From NCBI GenBank assembly GCA_040758375.1, contig JBFLWE010000015.1:10754-74753 (forward strand): a DNA stretch of 64,000 nt, written 5' to 3'. Numbering within the stretch: position 1 is the first letter of the stretch; every line of letters begins with the position of its first letter. The notes under the pieces were generated by a model. The model made no database searches. It was not told the DNA's origin and worked only from the letters and a program-made list of their open reading frames with translations. Source of the DNA: CAMLIZ01 sp040758375 (lineage in GTDB: Bacteria > Pseudomonadota > Gammaproteobacteria > Burkholderiales > Burkholderiaceae_C). Of the stretch, positions 26,168 to 36,300 are shown one piece after another. A program made the translations under genes and the position numbers.

Positions 26168-27196
26168 ATGAGCCCGAAGTTTCACCGTCTCGTTTCTTGT
26201 TGTGTCGGCCTGCTGGTCGCGCTGGCGCTTGCGCACCCCGCAGACGCCGACGCCAAGAGCCGTGCACGCAAGGCGGTGAAGCAGTCGAGCTCGGTGAAGG
26301 CCAAGGTGGTGGCCCCCAAGCGGTACAAGGCGTCCGTCCGGCGCTCGGTCGTGCGGGTGGCGCCGGCGCGTCCGTCCTTCGGCAAGCTCGCCGGGTTGCA
26401 TGCCACCGACGATCCCCTCGACCTGAAGTCCAGCGTGGCCCTGGTGCTCGACCAGGACACGGACGAGGTGCTGCTGAGCAAGAACGCCGCCGCAGTGCTG
26501 CCGATCGCCTCGATCACCAAGTTGATGACGGCGCTGGTGGTGGTGGAGGCGCAGCAGCCGCTGGACGAGGTGCTCACCATCACGCAGGACGACGTGGACA
26601 CCGAGAAGCACAGCGGCTCCCGTCTCGCGGTGGGCACCCAGCTCACCCGCGGTGAGATGCTGCATCTGGCCCTGATGGCGTCGGAGAACCGTGCTGCCAA
26701 TGCGCTGGGTCGTCACTATCCGGGCGGTCTCGATGCCTTCGTGGCGGCCATGAATGCAAAGGCGCGCGAACTTGGCATGAACGATACGCGCTATGTCGAG
26801 CCCACCGGCCTGTCGAGCCGAAACCAGTCCAGTGCCCCGGACCTGGCCCAGCTCGTGAAGGCGGCGCATCAGCATGAGCTGATCCGCGAGCTGTCGACTT
26901 CGCCCGAGCATCGGGTGGCGGTGGGCCGGCGGCAGCTCCAGTTCCGCACCACCAACGCGCTGGTGCGCAGTCCTTCGTGGGACATCGGCCTGCAGAAGAC
27001 CGGCTATATCGCCGAGGCCGGCCGCTGCCTGGTGATGCAGGCGGAGCTCGCAGGCCGCAAGCTGATCTTCGTGCTGCTCGATTCCGCCGGCAAATACTCG
27101 CGCATTGGCGATGCCGAGCGCATCCGCAAGTGGGTCGAGACCCACAGCGCACAGCCGGCGACCACCACGGTCGCCGAACCCAAGCTCGCTTCCTGA
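26168..27196 (+). CDS. pbpG: D-alanyl-D-alanine endopeptidase (PBP7-type)
   Basis: A periplasmic low-molecular-weight penicillin-binding protein that cuts peptidoglycan cross-links. The 342-residue precursor has a signal peptide (about 1-28), a basic Lys/Arg-rich linker (29-66) and an S11 serine peptidase domain with S-I-T-K (115-118), S-E-N (172-174) and K-T-G (277-279), all three catalytic motifs intact. Length and order fit PBP7/PbpG rather than DacA, which has an extra C-terminal domain. AAAGG lies about 11 bases before the ATG. It converges with the iclR-type gene. Confidence 0.92.
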   Translation: MSPKFHRLVSCCVGLLVALALAHPADADAKSRARKAVKQSSSVKAKVVAPKRYKASVRRSVVRVAPARPSFGKLAGLHATDDPLDLKSSVALVLDQDTDEVLLSKNAAAVLPIASITKLMTALVVVEAQQPLDEVLTITQDDVDTEKHSGSRLAVGTQLTRGEMLHLALMASENRAANALGRHYPGGLDAFVAAMNAKARELGMNDTRYVEPTGLSSRNQSSAPDLAQLVKAAHQHELIRELSTSPEHRVAVGRRQLQFRTTNALVRSPSWDIGLQKTGYIAEAGRCLVMQAELAGRKLIFVLLDSAGKYSRIGDAERIRKWVETHSAQPATTTVAEPKLAS

Positions 27197-27225
27197 GCGG
27201 CTGCCGGGGCTTGCCGGCAGGCGTC

Positions 27226-27993
27226 CTAGCCGCGGTGCCCCAGCGCAGACGAGATCTGCGATGCCGTGCCCTTGACCCGCTCCAGCCACGACTCTTCGAG
27301 CCGATCGGCGGGCGCTGAAATCGAAAGGCCCGCGACCAGCTTGCCCTGGTCGTCGAAGATGCCGGCGGCCATGCAACGCACGCCGAGCTCCAGCTCCTCG
27401 TCGTCGCGGGCGACCGCGGTCTGCCGCACGAGGGCGAGCTCGCGCTCCAGCCGCGCCACGTCGGTGATGCTGTTGCGCGTATGGCCGGCCAGGCCGGTGC
27501 GCGCGGCGTAGGCGCGTACCCGCTGCGGGTCGTCGTGCGCCAGGAACAGCTTGCCCACGGAGGTGAGGTGCAGCGGGGCACGGCCGCCCACCGCCCTCAC
27601 CACCTGCATCCCCGAACGTTCGCTGTAGGTGCGCTCGATGTAGACGATCTCGTCGCCTTGCCGTACCGAGAGGTTGACCGGCTGGTGGGTGAACTTGTGC
27701 AGCTCTCGCATGGGCCCCAGGGCGGCATCGCGCACGTCCAGCCGGGCCTTGACCAGGTTGCCCAACTCCAGCAGCCGCATGCCCAGGCGGTAGCTGCCCG
27801 CCTCGGGCCGGTCCACCAGCCGGCCGGCTGCCAGGTCGTTGAGAATGCGGTGCGCCGTGGATGGATGCAGGCCCGTGCGGTCGCTGATCTCTTTCAGCGA
27901 AACGGGATCCTGGTGCGCCGCCAGCACATCAAGCAGCGCGAACGTACGCTCCAGCACCTGGATCGTCGGTGTATTTCCCTCTTTTTTCCTCAT
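27226..27993 (-). CDS. IclR-family transcriptional regulator
   Basis: A 255-residue regulator with an N-terminal winged HTH (IQVLERTFALLDVLA and LKEISDRTGLHPSTAHRILNDLA, about 10-60) and the IclR effector domain (RQGDEIVYIERTYSERSGMQVVRAVGG, LHLTSVGKLFLA). Effector and targets are unknown. I chose ATG 27993 (MRKKEGNTP), the usual family start; ATG 28029 would add 12 residues and overlap the divergent gene. Only 34 bases separate it from the TIGR03790 gene, which may be its target. Confidence 0.9.
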   Translation of the reverse strand: MRKKEGNTPTIQVLERTFALLDVLAAHQDPVSLKEISDRTGLHPSTAHRILNDLAAGRLVDRPEAGSYRLGMRLLELGNLVKARLDVRDAALGPMRELHKFTHQPVNLSVRQGDEIVYIERTYSERSGMQVVRAVGGRAPLHLTSVGKLFLAHDDPQRVRAYAARTGLAGHTRNSITDVARLERELALVRQTAVARDDEELELGVRCMAAGIFDDQGKLVAGLSISAPADRLEESWLERVKGTASQISSALGHRG

Positions 27994-28027
27994 GGCCGCG
28001 ATTGTGCGGGTTTTTGCTTCATTTTGC

Positions 28028-29110
28028 ATGGCGAAAAGCGAATCTGTATGCCGGTATGTCACGGCCGCATGGCTTGTGGCGTGCGCTGCCGTCGCGCACG
28101 CCGCAGAAGCGGCCGGCGGCGGCACCGCCTGGACAGCCGTGCCTCGCGTCAGCGGGCGCATCACTGCAGCCGAAATCGGACTCGTTATCAACACCGACGA
28201 TCCGTATTCCGAAGCGGTGGGCGGCTACTACATCGAGAAGCGCCGATTGCGCCCGCACCAGGTGCTGCGGGTGCAGTTGCCCGTGCGTGCCGCCTTGACG
28301 CCCGACGAATTCGAGCGGTTGCATCAGCAAGTGGCCGAGCGCTTCGGCTCCCGCGTGCAGGCGTTGGCGCTGGCCTGGACCGTCCCCTATGCGGTGGGCT
28401 GCAATTCGATCACGGGCGCTCTGGCGCTCGGATATAACGGCGCGCTCTGCAGGAACAGCTGTGCGCCTTCGCCCGCGTCGCGCTATTTCAATGCGGCGAC
28501 GGCCAAGCCTTACCGCGAACTGGGCGTGCGGCCGTCCATGCTGCTGGCCGCGTCCAGCGTGCAGCAGGCCAAGGCCTTGATCGACCGCGGCGTGGCGGCC
28601 GATCGCACACTGGGGTTGCGCGGCGCGCCACCGGTGAGTGCGTATTTCGTATCGACCGCGGACGCGGCCCGCAACGTACGAGCGCGGCTGTTTCCGCCCG
28701 CGGGGCTGCTGCGCCGCCATGGCGTGCAGGTGCAGCTCGCGCATGGCGAGGCGTCGCAGCGCAAGGCGCGGGTGCTGGTCTACCAGACCGGCGCGGCCCG
28801 GGTGAACCATCTCGACACCCTGGAGTGGGTGAACGGGGCGCTGGCGGACCACCTCACATCCTTTGGGGGGCTGCTGGACCGCGACAAGGGCCAGATGACG
28901 GCGCTGGCCTGGCTGGACGCCGGCGCGACCGCGAGCTACGGCACCGTGAGCGAGCCTTGCAACCATCCGCAGAAGTTTCCGCATCCGCAGGTGCTGCTGC
29001 AGCACTATCTGCAGGGCAGCTCGGCCCTGGAGGCCTATTGGAAGAGCGTGGCATGGCCACTGCAAGGGGTGTTCGTCGGCGAGCCGCTGGCCGCGCCGTT
29101 CGCGCGCTGA
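28028..29110 (+). CDS. TIGR03790-family secreted protein (exosortase-associated)
   Basis: A 360-residue exported protein. The signal peptide (about 1-26, ending AHAAEA) precedes the family blocks GLVINTDDPYSEAVGGYYIEKR, LTSFGGLL and the C-terminal signature with GATASYGTVSEPC, KFPHPQVL and EAYWKSVAWPLQGVFVGEPLAAPF. As I recall the family description, TIGR03790 proteins have no known activity and occur in genomes carrying exosortase/PEP-CTERM sorting systems. No exosortase or PEP-CTERM gene is in this window. ATG 28028 gives a proper signal peptide but has no clear ribosome site. Divergent from the IclR regulator. Confidence 0.85.
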   Translation: MAKSESVCRYVTAAWLVACAAVAHAAEAAGGGTAWTAVPRVSGRITAAEIGLVINTDDPYSEAVGGYYIEKRRLRPHQVLRVQLPVRAALTPDEFERLHQQVAERFGSRVQALALAWTVPYAVGCNSITGALALGYNGALCRNSCAPSPASRYFNAATAKPYRELGVRPSMLLAASSVQQAKALIDRGVAADRTLGLRGAPPVSAYFVSTADAARNVRARLFPPAGLLRRHGVQVQLAHGEASQRKARVLVYQTGAARVNHLDTLEWVNGALADHLTSFGGLLDRDKGQMTALAWLDAGATASYGTVSEPCNHPQKFPHPQVLLQHYLQGSSALEAYWKSVAWPLQGVFVGEPLAAPFAR

Positions 29111-29131
29111 CGCGCCGACCGGGGGCGTGCT

Positions 29132-30415
29132 TCAGCGGGCCAGGGCGTGGGCCGCCGCAACCCCGCTGCGCACGGCGCCTTCGATCGTGGCCGGGTAGGG
29201 GCCTTCGATGTAGTCGCCTGCCGCCACCAGGCCCTCGGCCACCAGTGCGGCGGGGCGCGCGAGCTGGGGCGTGCAAGCGAAAGTGGCGCGCTTTTCGGCC
29301 AGCACGCGCAGCAGGCGCGGCGCGCCGGGCCAGGTGCCAGACGGAAAAGCGTCCTGCGCCTGTCGGCAGACAGCCTCGCCGCAGGCATCGAGGCCGCGGC
29401 TCACCCATTCGGCAGCGCCGCTGACGACGAAGGCGAATCGCCCGGGCTGCAGGCCCAGGGCGCCGAGGTCGAAGACGAACTGTGCCGGCGCCTGCGGGCC
29501 GGCGCGCAGTGCCGTCATCGGCCGTTCGAGGCGTGCGCCCTCGCAGCGCAGGTAGGCGGTGATGATCGGCTCGTAGTGCAGGTTGGCGGCCGCCCGGGCC
29601 CAGGAGGGCGCGAGGGGCTTTGCCAGACGCGCCGCCTCGCTGGCGCTGCAGGCCAGCACGACGGCGTCGAAGGGAGCGCCGTCGAGCAGCCAGTGACCCG
29701 GGCCGCGCGCCAGGCTCGCCGCCCGCTCGCCCAGGCGCAACTGCGCGCCTTGCCGCTGCAGCCACTGCTGCGCGGGCTCGGGCAGCAGCCGGCTCAGGGG
29801 TGCGCGCGGCAGCAACAGGTCGGCGCTACCCGGGCCGCTGAAGAGACCGTCTTTGAGCACGCGCAGGAACACCGTGGCGCTGGCGTGGGAGGCGGGCGTG
29901 TTGAGCGCCGCCACGCAGAGTGGCTCGATGAGATCCTCTCGCACGGCAATCGGCAGCGCACGTGTCAGCCGGTCCACCGTGAAGTCGGCCGGACAGCTGA
30001 AGCTGCGCGCCAGCCAGCCCATGGCGTGCATCAGCAGTTCACCCCTTGCGGTCAAGGGCCACCGGCGGCAGGCCAACACGCCGCGGGCGAAGGCCAGCAG
30101 CGGGGCGCCAGGCGGAAGCTGGAGGCCACCGCCGTCGGGGTAGCGCAACGTGAGCGGCAGTCGCAGCAGAAGTTGGTCAGGGTCGGCACCCACCAGCCGC
30201 ATCAGCCGCAAGGTCTCGCGGTAGGCGCCGATCATGATGTGCTGACCGTTGTCGAGCATCGCATCGGCATCGGCGACGCTGCGCGCACGGCCGCCGAGCT
30301 GCGGGGCCATCTCGAACAGCGTGACCTGGTGGCCGCGTGCCGACGCTTCGACCGCGGCGGCCAGGCCGGCCCAGCCGCCGCCAACGACAGCCAGGTGCTT
30401 GCGCGCTGGGTTCAC
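29132..30415 (-). CDS. hpnE: Hydroxysqualene dehydroxylase, FAD-dependent
   Basis: HpnE is the third enzyme of the bacterial squalene route and reduces hydroxysqualene to squalene. The 427-residue flavoprotein begins with the dinucleotide loop HLAVVGGGWAGLAAAVEA followed by QLGGRARS and DNGQHIMIGAY, and ends with AGDYIEGPYPATIEGAVRSG, the C-terminal FAD motif. I chose GTG 30415, which overlaps the hpnD stop as GTGA; ATG 30448 would overlap hpnD by 37 bases. Last gene of hpnC-hpnD-hpnE. Confidence 0.92.
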   Translation of the reverse strand: MNPARKHLAVVGGGWAGLAAAVEASARGHQVTLFEMAPQLGGRARSVADADAMLDNGQHIMIGAYRETLRLMRLVGADPDQLLLRLPLTLRYPDGGGLQLPPGAPLLAFARGVLACRRWPLTARGELLMHAMGWLARSFSCPADFTVDRLTRALPIAVREDLIEPLCVAALNTPASHASATVFLRVLKDGLFSGPGSADLLLPRAPLSRLLPEPAQQWLQRQGAQLRLGERAASLARGPGHWLLDGAPFDAVVLACSASEAARLAKPLAPSWARAAANLHYEPIITAYLRCEGARLERPMTALRAGPQAPAQFVFDLGALGLQPGRFAFVVSGAAEWVSRGLDACGEAVCRQAQDAFPSGTWPGAPRLLRVLAEKRATFACTPQLARPAALVAEGLVAAGDYIEGPYPATIEGAVRSGVAAAHALAR

Positions 30416-31260
30416 CTGGCCTGCCAGTTGGTGCGCATCGCGATCCACAGTTTGCGCAGCGGCGTGAGTGCGATGCGCTGGTGCAGCACCCGGAAGCCCT
30501 CATCCTCGATCTCGCGCAGCAGCGTGCGGTAGATGTTGCCCATCATGAGGCCCGGCCGCTGCTGACGCCGATCGGACGCAGGCAGCAACGCCAGGGCTTC
30601 GTCGTACAGGCGGTGCGCCCGCTCGGCCTGGAAGCGCATGAGCGCGGTGAAGCGGTCGCTGTAGCCCCATGGGGCCTCTCGTTTGAGGATCTCGTGCGCC
30701 TTCACGTCGAACTGCTGCAGCTCGGCCACCGGCAGGTAGATGCGGCCGCGCCGCGCATCGTCGCCCACGTCGCGGATGATGTTGGTCAGCTGCATCGCCA
30801 GGCCCAGCTTGTGGGCGTAGGCCAGCGTCTGCTCGCCGCTGCGGCCGAAGATGTTGGAAGCCACTTCGCCCACCACGCCGGCCACGAGGTGGCAGTAGCG
30901 CGCGAGCGCCGCAAAGTCCAGGTAGCGGGTCTGCGAGAGATCCATCTCGCAGCCTTCGACCACGGCCAGCAGGTGTCTTTGTTCGATGCCGTAGGCCTGC
31001 ACGTGGGGTATCAAGGCCTTCATCGCAGGGTGCGTGGGCTTGCCGGCGAAGGACTCGCCCACCTCCTTGCGCCACCAGGCCAGCTTGGTGGCCGCCACGC
31101 CGGGGTCGCGCACCTCGTCCACCACGTCGTCCACCTCGCGGCAAAAGGCGTAGAAGGCCGTGATCGCGGCGCGTTGCGGCGGTGGCAGGAAAAGAAACGC
31201 GTAATAGAACGAAGAGCCGCTCTGAGCGGCCTTGTCCTGCACGTACTGCTGGGGCGTCAC
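30412..31260 (-). CDS. hpnD: Presqualene diphosphate synthase
   Basis: HpnD condenses two farnesyl diphosphates to presqualene diphosphate. The 282-residue, all-helical prenyl-synthase fold has both Asp-rich motifs (CREVDDVVDEVRD near 40-52 and NIIRDVGDDARRGRIYLP near 159-176) and the GSSFYYAFLFLP opening. It starts at GTG 31260, overlapping the hpnC stop as GTGA, and ends in a GTGA overlap with hpnE. It is longer and closer to phytoene/squalene synthases than HpnC, as expected of the pair. Confidence 0.93.
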   Translation of the reverse strand: MTPQQYVQDKAAQSGSSFYYAFLFLPPPQRAAITAFYAFCREVDDVVDEVRDPGVAATKLAWWRKEVGESFAGKPTHPAMKALIPHVQAYGIEQRHLLAVVEGCEMDLSQTRYLDFAALARYCHLVAGVVGEVASNIFGRSGEQTLAYAHKLGLAMQLTNIIRDVGDDARRGRIYLPVAELQQFDVKAHEILKREAPWGYSDRFTALMRFQAERAHRLYDEALALLPASDRRQQRPGLMMGNIYRTLLREIEDEGFRVLHQRIALTPLRKLWIAMRTNWQAR

Positions 31261-32096
31261 GCCGGCACCTTGTGCGCCGGGCGCATCGCGATGGCACGCA
31301 ACAGAAGGGGAACCGCGTCCGCTCCGCCGAGGGCGGGGCGCACGCTCAACGCGGCATGGTCCATGCGGCGGATTTTCTCAAGAATGCGCAGGCCGCCTTG
31401 CACCACCAGCCGCAGCTCCCAGCCGATGCGGCCGGGCAGCCGCCAGGCCAGCGGCGCCCCCTGGAGCATCAGCGCCTGGCTCCATGTGCACAGATCGCGC
31501 AGCAGCGCACGCGTGGCCGGCGTGTCGCGGCCCGGCTGCACGTCGGGCGGGCGCAGACCGTGGCGAGCAAGGTCCGACTGCGGTAGGTAGCAGCGGCCGC
31601 GCGCGAGATCCCCGCCCAGGTCCTGCCAGAAGTTGATGAGCTGCAGCGCGCTGCACACCGCGTCGGACTCGCGTTGGGCTTGCATGTCGCCGATGCCGTA
31701 GAGCTGCAGCAGCAGACGGCCGACCGGGTTGGCCGAGCGGCTGCAATAGTCGAGCAGTTGCGCCCGGTCGGCATAAGACGGGTTGCGCACGTCTTGCTCG
31801 AACGCGTCGAGCAGATGGTGCAAGTGCGCAGGGTCGAGGCGATGCCGAGTCAGTGTCTGGCGCAGCGGCTCGAACACCTCTGGCCAGCGGGCCACGGGCT
31901 GCCCGGCCATCGCCTGCTCGAGCGCTGCGCGGTAAGCGGCCAAGTCTTGCAGGCGGTCCTCGGGCGGCGCGTCGCCTTCGTCCGCCAGGTCGTCAGCAGT
32001 ACGGGCAAACCAGTACAGGGCGCGCACTGCAGGACGCAGGCGGGCTGGGCACAACCAGGAGGCGACAGGAAAGTTTTCGTAGTGATCGACGCTCAC
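31257..32096 (-). CDS. hpnC: Hydroxysqualene synthase
   Basis: HpnC converts presqualene diphosphate to hydroxysqualene. The 279-residue protein opens with HYENFPVASWLCPARLR, has WFARTADDLADEGD (first Asp motif) and LINFWQDLGGDLARGRCYLP (second motif). It begins at GTG 32096 with no visible ribosome site and is divergent from the RND adaptor gene. The squalene product would normally go to hopanoids through squalene-hopene cyclase, but no shc gene lies in this window. Confidence 0.92.
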   Translation of the reverse strand: MSVDHYENFPVASWLCPARLRPAVRALYWFARTADDLADEGDAPPEDRLQDLAAYRAALEQAMAGQPVARWPEVFEPLRQTLTRHRLDPAHLHHLLDAFEQDVRNPSYADRAQLLDYCSRSANPVGRLLLQLYGIGDMQAQRESDAVCSALQLINFWQDLGGDLARGRCYLPQSDLARHGLRPPDVQPGRDTPATRALLRDLCTWSQALMLQGAPLAWRLPGRIGWELRLVVQGGLRILEKIRRMDHAALSVRPALGGADAVPLLLRAIAMRPAHKVPA

Positions 32097-32125
32097 GGCG
32101 GGGCGGATTGTGGCCTACGCGCGAA

Positions 32126-32168
32126 TTGACACAGCGGGTCTGCAGAAATACATTACTGACCAGTCAGT
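32126..32168 (+). promoter_or_regulatory. RND promoter with overlapping TetR-like operator
   Basis: TTGACA (32126-32131), a 17-base spacer and TACATT (32149-32154) form a strong sigma-70 promoter. Immediately downstream, on the expected start site, lies the palindrome ACTGAC-CA-GTCAGT (32155-32168), extended by a further CAGT. Such operators over the start point are typical of TetR-family repressors of RND pumps. No tetR gene is adjacent. Confidence 0.7.
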
Positions 32169-32185
32169 CAGTTATCGGAATCTCC

Positions 32186-33298
32186 ATGCGCACGACCGTA
32201 CTCGCCGCTGCCGTCGCCGTTGCTGCCGCCAGCCTGCTGGCTGCTTGCTCCAAGCCCGCACCCGCCCCGGAGCCCATCCGCGCCGTCCGCACGGTGACGA
32301 TCTCACCCGAGAGTGCAGGCGGGGCGCACGAGTTCGCCGCCGAGGTGAAGGCGCGCACCGAGTCGCGCTTGTCCTTCCGCGTAGGGGGCAAGCTGGTACG
32401 GCGGGCGGTCGACCTGGGCGCTACCGTCAAGGCCGGACAGGTGCTTGCGCAGCTCGATCCGCAAGACCTTCAGCTGGGCCAGCAAGCCGCTCGTGCGGCG
32501 CTCACCTCCGCGCAGGCGCAATACGACCAGAGCGCGGCCGACTTCAAGCGCTTCAAGGACTTGCGCGACCAGGGCTTCATCAGCGCCGCGGAGCTGGAGC
32601 GCCGCGAGACCGCACTGAAAGCCGCGCAGGCGCAGCTGGACCAGGCGCGCGCCCAGGCCGGCGTGCAGAGCAACCAGGCGGCCTACGCCACGCTGGTGGC
32701 CGACGCCGCCGGCGTGATCACAGGTGTGGAGGCCGAACCGGGCGCCGTGGTGGGTGCCGGCACGCCGGTGCTGCGCCTGGCGCATGACGGCCCACGCGAC
32801 GTCGTGTTCTCCGTACCCGAGGACCAGGTGGCGGCCGTGCGCGCGCTGGCGGGCGTGACCGGCGGGCTGAAGGCCAAGCTCTGGGGCGACGGCAGCACGC
32901 TGCCGGCCACCGTGCGGGAAGTGGCGGCCGCGGCCGATCCGGTGACCCGAACCTTTCTGGTGAAGGCGGACATCGGCCGTGCGCCGGTGCGTCTGGGGCA
33001 GACGGCGGCCGTGCACATGGACCTGCCCAAGACGGTGGGCGTGACCAAGCTGCCGCTCGCGGCGGTGATGGAAGTGCAGGGCAAGACGGCGGTGTGGCTG
33101 GTGGACAAGGCATCGATGACGGTCAGGCCGCAGCCGATCCAGGTGGCGGGCGCCGAGGGCAACGCGGTGCTGGTCAGTGCCGGCCTCACGGCCGGGCAGA
33201 CGGTGGTGACCGCTGGCGTGCACGTGCTGACGCCGGGTCAGAAGGTCAAGCTCTACGTGGAGCCGCGCAGCACCACGCTGGCCTCGACCGTGCGCTGA
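32186..33298 (+). CDS. RND efflux periplasmic adaptor lipoprotein
   Basis: Membrane-fusion protein linking an inner-membrane RND pump to an outer-membrane channel. The 370-residue precursor has a lipoprotein signal with lipobox LLAAC (Cys21), a beta-barrel/lipoyl half-motif (RVGGKLVRRAVDLGATVKAGQVLAQLDPQDL), a long coiled-coil hairpin (about 95-160, QAQYDQSAADFKRFKDLRDQGF), then the returning lipoyl and barrel segments. I chose ATG 32186 for the signal peptide. It is followed after 24 bases by the pump gene. No outer-membrane factor gene is adjacent. Confidence 0.92.
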   Translation: MRTTVLAAAVAVAAASLLAACSKPAPAPEPIRAVRTVTISPESAGGAHEFAAEVKARTESRLSFRVGGKLVRRAVDLGATVKAGQVLAQLDPQDLQLGQQAARAALTSAQAQYDQSAADFKRFKDLRDQGFISAAELERRETALKAAQAQLDQARAQAGVQSNQAAYATLVADAAGVITGVEAEPGAVVGAGTPVLRLAHDGPRDVVFSVPEDQVAAVRALAGVTGGLKAKLWGDGSTLPATVREVAAAADPVTRTFLVKADIGRAPVRLGQTAAVHMDLPKTVGVTKLPLAAVMEVQGKTAVWLVDKASMTVRPQPIQVAGAEGNAVLVSAGLTAGQTVVTAGVHVLTPGQKVKLYVEPRSTTLASTVR

Positions 33299-33322
33299 AG
33301 CCACGCATCACAAGGAACCCCG

Positions 33323-36300
33323 ATGGACAACCGCACGCCCGAGATGGACGGCATGCCCAGCTCGCGCTTCAACATCTCGCGCTGGGCGCTGGAGCACCAG
33401 CCGCTGACCCGCTACCTGATGATCGTGCTGCTGGTGCTCGGCGTGGCCGCGTACTTCCAGCTCGGCCAGGACGAGGACCCGCCGTTCACCTTCCGCGCCA
33501 TGGTGGTGCAGGCCTTCTGGCCGGGTGCCACCGCCCAGCAGATGGCCGAGCAGGTGACCGACAAGATCGAGAAGACGCTGCAGGAGGTGCCCTACACCGA
33601 CAAGATCCGCAGCTACACCAAGCCGGGCGAATCGCTCACCATCTTCCAGATCCGCGACAACGCGCCGCCGAAGGAGGTGCAGGACGTCTGGTACCAAGTG
33701 CGCAAGAAGGTTGGCGATGCGCGGGGCACGTTGCCTCAAGGCGTGATCGGGCCGTTCTTCAACGACGAGTTCGGCGACGTCTACGGTTCCATCTACGCGC
33801 TGTTGGCCGACGGCTTCAGCGACGAAGAGCTGCGCGTGCAGGCCGAAAACGTGCGCCAGCAGCTGCTGAAGGTGCCCGACGTTGCCAAGGTCGAAATCTT
33901 CGGCGCCCAGCCCGAGAAGCTGTTCGTCGAGGTGTCGCAAAAACGCCTGGCGCAGCTGGGCCTGGACATGAACCAGGTGATCAACCAGCTGGGCGCGCAG
34001 AACGCGGTGGAAGGTGCCGGCGTGCTCAACGCCGGCAGCGACAACCTGCAGGTGCGCATCGGCGGCCAGTTCCATTCGGTGGAGGAGCTGCGGCGCTTCC
34101 CGATCCGCGCGATCAACCCGCAGACCGGCGTGGCCAGCTCGCTGCGGCTGGGCGACATTGCCGAGATCCGGCGCGCCTACGTGGACCCGCCTGCGGTGAA
34201 GGTGCGCCACCAGGGCAAGCAGGTGGTGGCACTGGGCATCTCGATGTCCAAGGGCGGCGACATCATCCGGCTCGGCGAGGCGTTGCGCAGCACCACCGCA
34301 CGCATCCAGCAGGACTTGCCCGTGGGCATACAGCTCGAGCAGGTGCAGGACCAGCCCAGGGCGGTGTCACGCTCGGTGGGCGAGTTCGTGCGCGTGCTGA
34401 TCGAAGCGGTGGTGGTGGTGCTGGCCGTCAGCTTCATCAGCCTGGGCCTGCACACCAAGCCGCTGCGCATCGACGTGTGGCCTGGCCTGGTGGTGGGCAT
34501 CACCATCCCGCTGGTGCTGGCCATCACTTTCGTCACCATGTACTACTGGGGCGTCGGGCTGCACAAGATCTCGCTGGGCAGCCTGATCATCGCGCTGGGC
34601 CTGCTGGTGGACGACGCGATCATCGCGGTGGAGATGATGGTGCGCAAGCTCGAGGAGGGCTACGACAAGATGCGCGCGGCCACCTTCGCCTACGACGTGA
34701 CGGCGATGCCCATGCTCACCGGCACGCTGATCACCGCCACCGGCTTCTTGCCCATCGGCATGGCGAAGTCGGCGGTGGGGGAATACACGTTCGCGATCTT
34801 TGCCGTCACCACCGCGGCGCTGCTGATCTCGTGGTTCGTCTCGGTGTACTTCGTGCCGTACCTGGGCGCGAAGCTGCTGCACAACCGCAGCAAGGTCGAG
34901 GGCCAAGCACACGAGCTGTTCGACACGCCGTTCTACAGCCGCTTCCGGCGCGCGGTGGACTGGTGCGTCGAGCACCGCTGGATCACCATTGGCCTGACGA
35001 TCGGCACCTTCGTGCTCGGCCTGGCGGGCATGGGCAAGGTACAGCAGCAGTTCTTCCCTGATTCCAGCCGGCCGGAGATCCTGGTGGACCTGTGGATGCC
35101 CGAGGGCACCACCATTGGCGAAACCGAGGCGCTGGCCAAGCGTTTCGAGGCGCGCGTCAAGAAGGAGCCGGGTATCGAATCGGTGACGCTGTGGGTGGGC
35201 AGCGGCGTGCCGCGCTTTTACCTGCCGCTGGACCAGATCTTCCCGCAGACCAACGTGGCGCAGGCCATCGTGCTACCCAAGGACCTGAAGGAGCGTGAGG
35301 CGCTGCGCATGCGCCTGCCCACCGTGTTGGCGGAGGAGTTTCCGGAGGCGCGCGGCCGGGTGAAGCTGTTGCCCAACGGGCCGCCCGTGCCGTATCCGGT
35401 GCAGTTCCGCGTGGTGGGTGATGACGCGCGCGTCGTGCGCCAGTGGGCCGACCAGGCCAAGGAGATCCTGCGCGCCAATCCCAACATGCGCGGGGTCAAC
35501 GACAACTGGAATGAATCGATCAAGGTGCTGCGCCTGGAAATCGACCAGGACAAGGCGCGTGCGCTCGGCGTGACCAGCCAGTCGATCGCACAGGCCTCGC
35601 GCACGCTGCTGTCCGGCGTGACGGTGGGCCAGTACCGCGAAGGCGACAAGCTGATCGACATCGTGCTGCGCCAGCCCGCCGACGAACGCAACGCCATCAC
35701 CGACATCGGCAACGCCTACCTGCCCACGGCCAGCGGGCGCGCGATCCCGCTCACCCAGATTGCCAAGGTCAGCTTCACCTGGGAGCCCGGGGTGATGTGG
35801 CGCGAGGGCCGGCAGTTCGCCGTGACGGTGCAAGGCGACGTGGTCGAGGGCTTGCAAGGCCCCACGGTGACCATGCAGGTGTGGCCCATGCTGCAGGAAC
35901 TGCAAGCCAGGATGCCCGCGGGCTACCGCATCGACATCGCCGGTTCGGTGGAAGAGAGCAGCAAGGGGCAGGGGTCGATCGCGGCCGGCGTGCCGGTGAT
36001 GCTGTTCATCATCTTCACGCTGCTGATGCTGCAGCTGCACAGCTTCTCGCGGGCCATGCTGGTCTTCCTGACCGGGCCGCTGGGCATTGCCGGCGTGGCC
36101 GGCGCGCTGCTGCTGCTCGACCGGCCCTTTGGCTTCGTGGCGCTGCTGGGCGTGATCGCGCTGATGGGCATGATCATGCGCAACTCGGTGATCCTGATCG
36201 ACCAGATCGAGCAGGACCGCGCACGCGGTGTGCCCGCCTGGGAGGCCATCGTCGAGTCCGCGGTGCGGCGGTTCCGGCCGATCGTGCTGACCGCCGCGGC

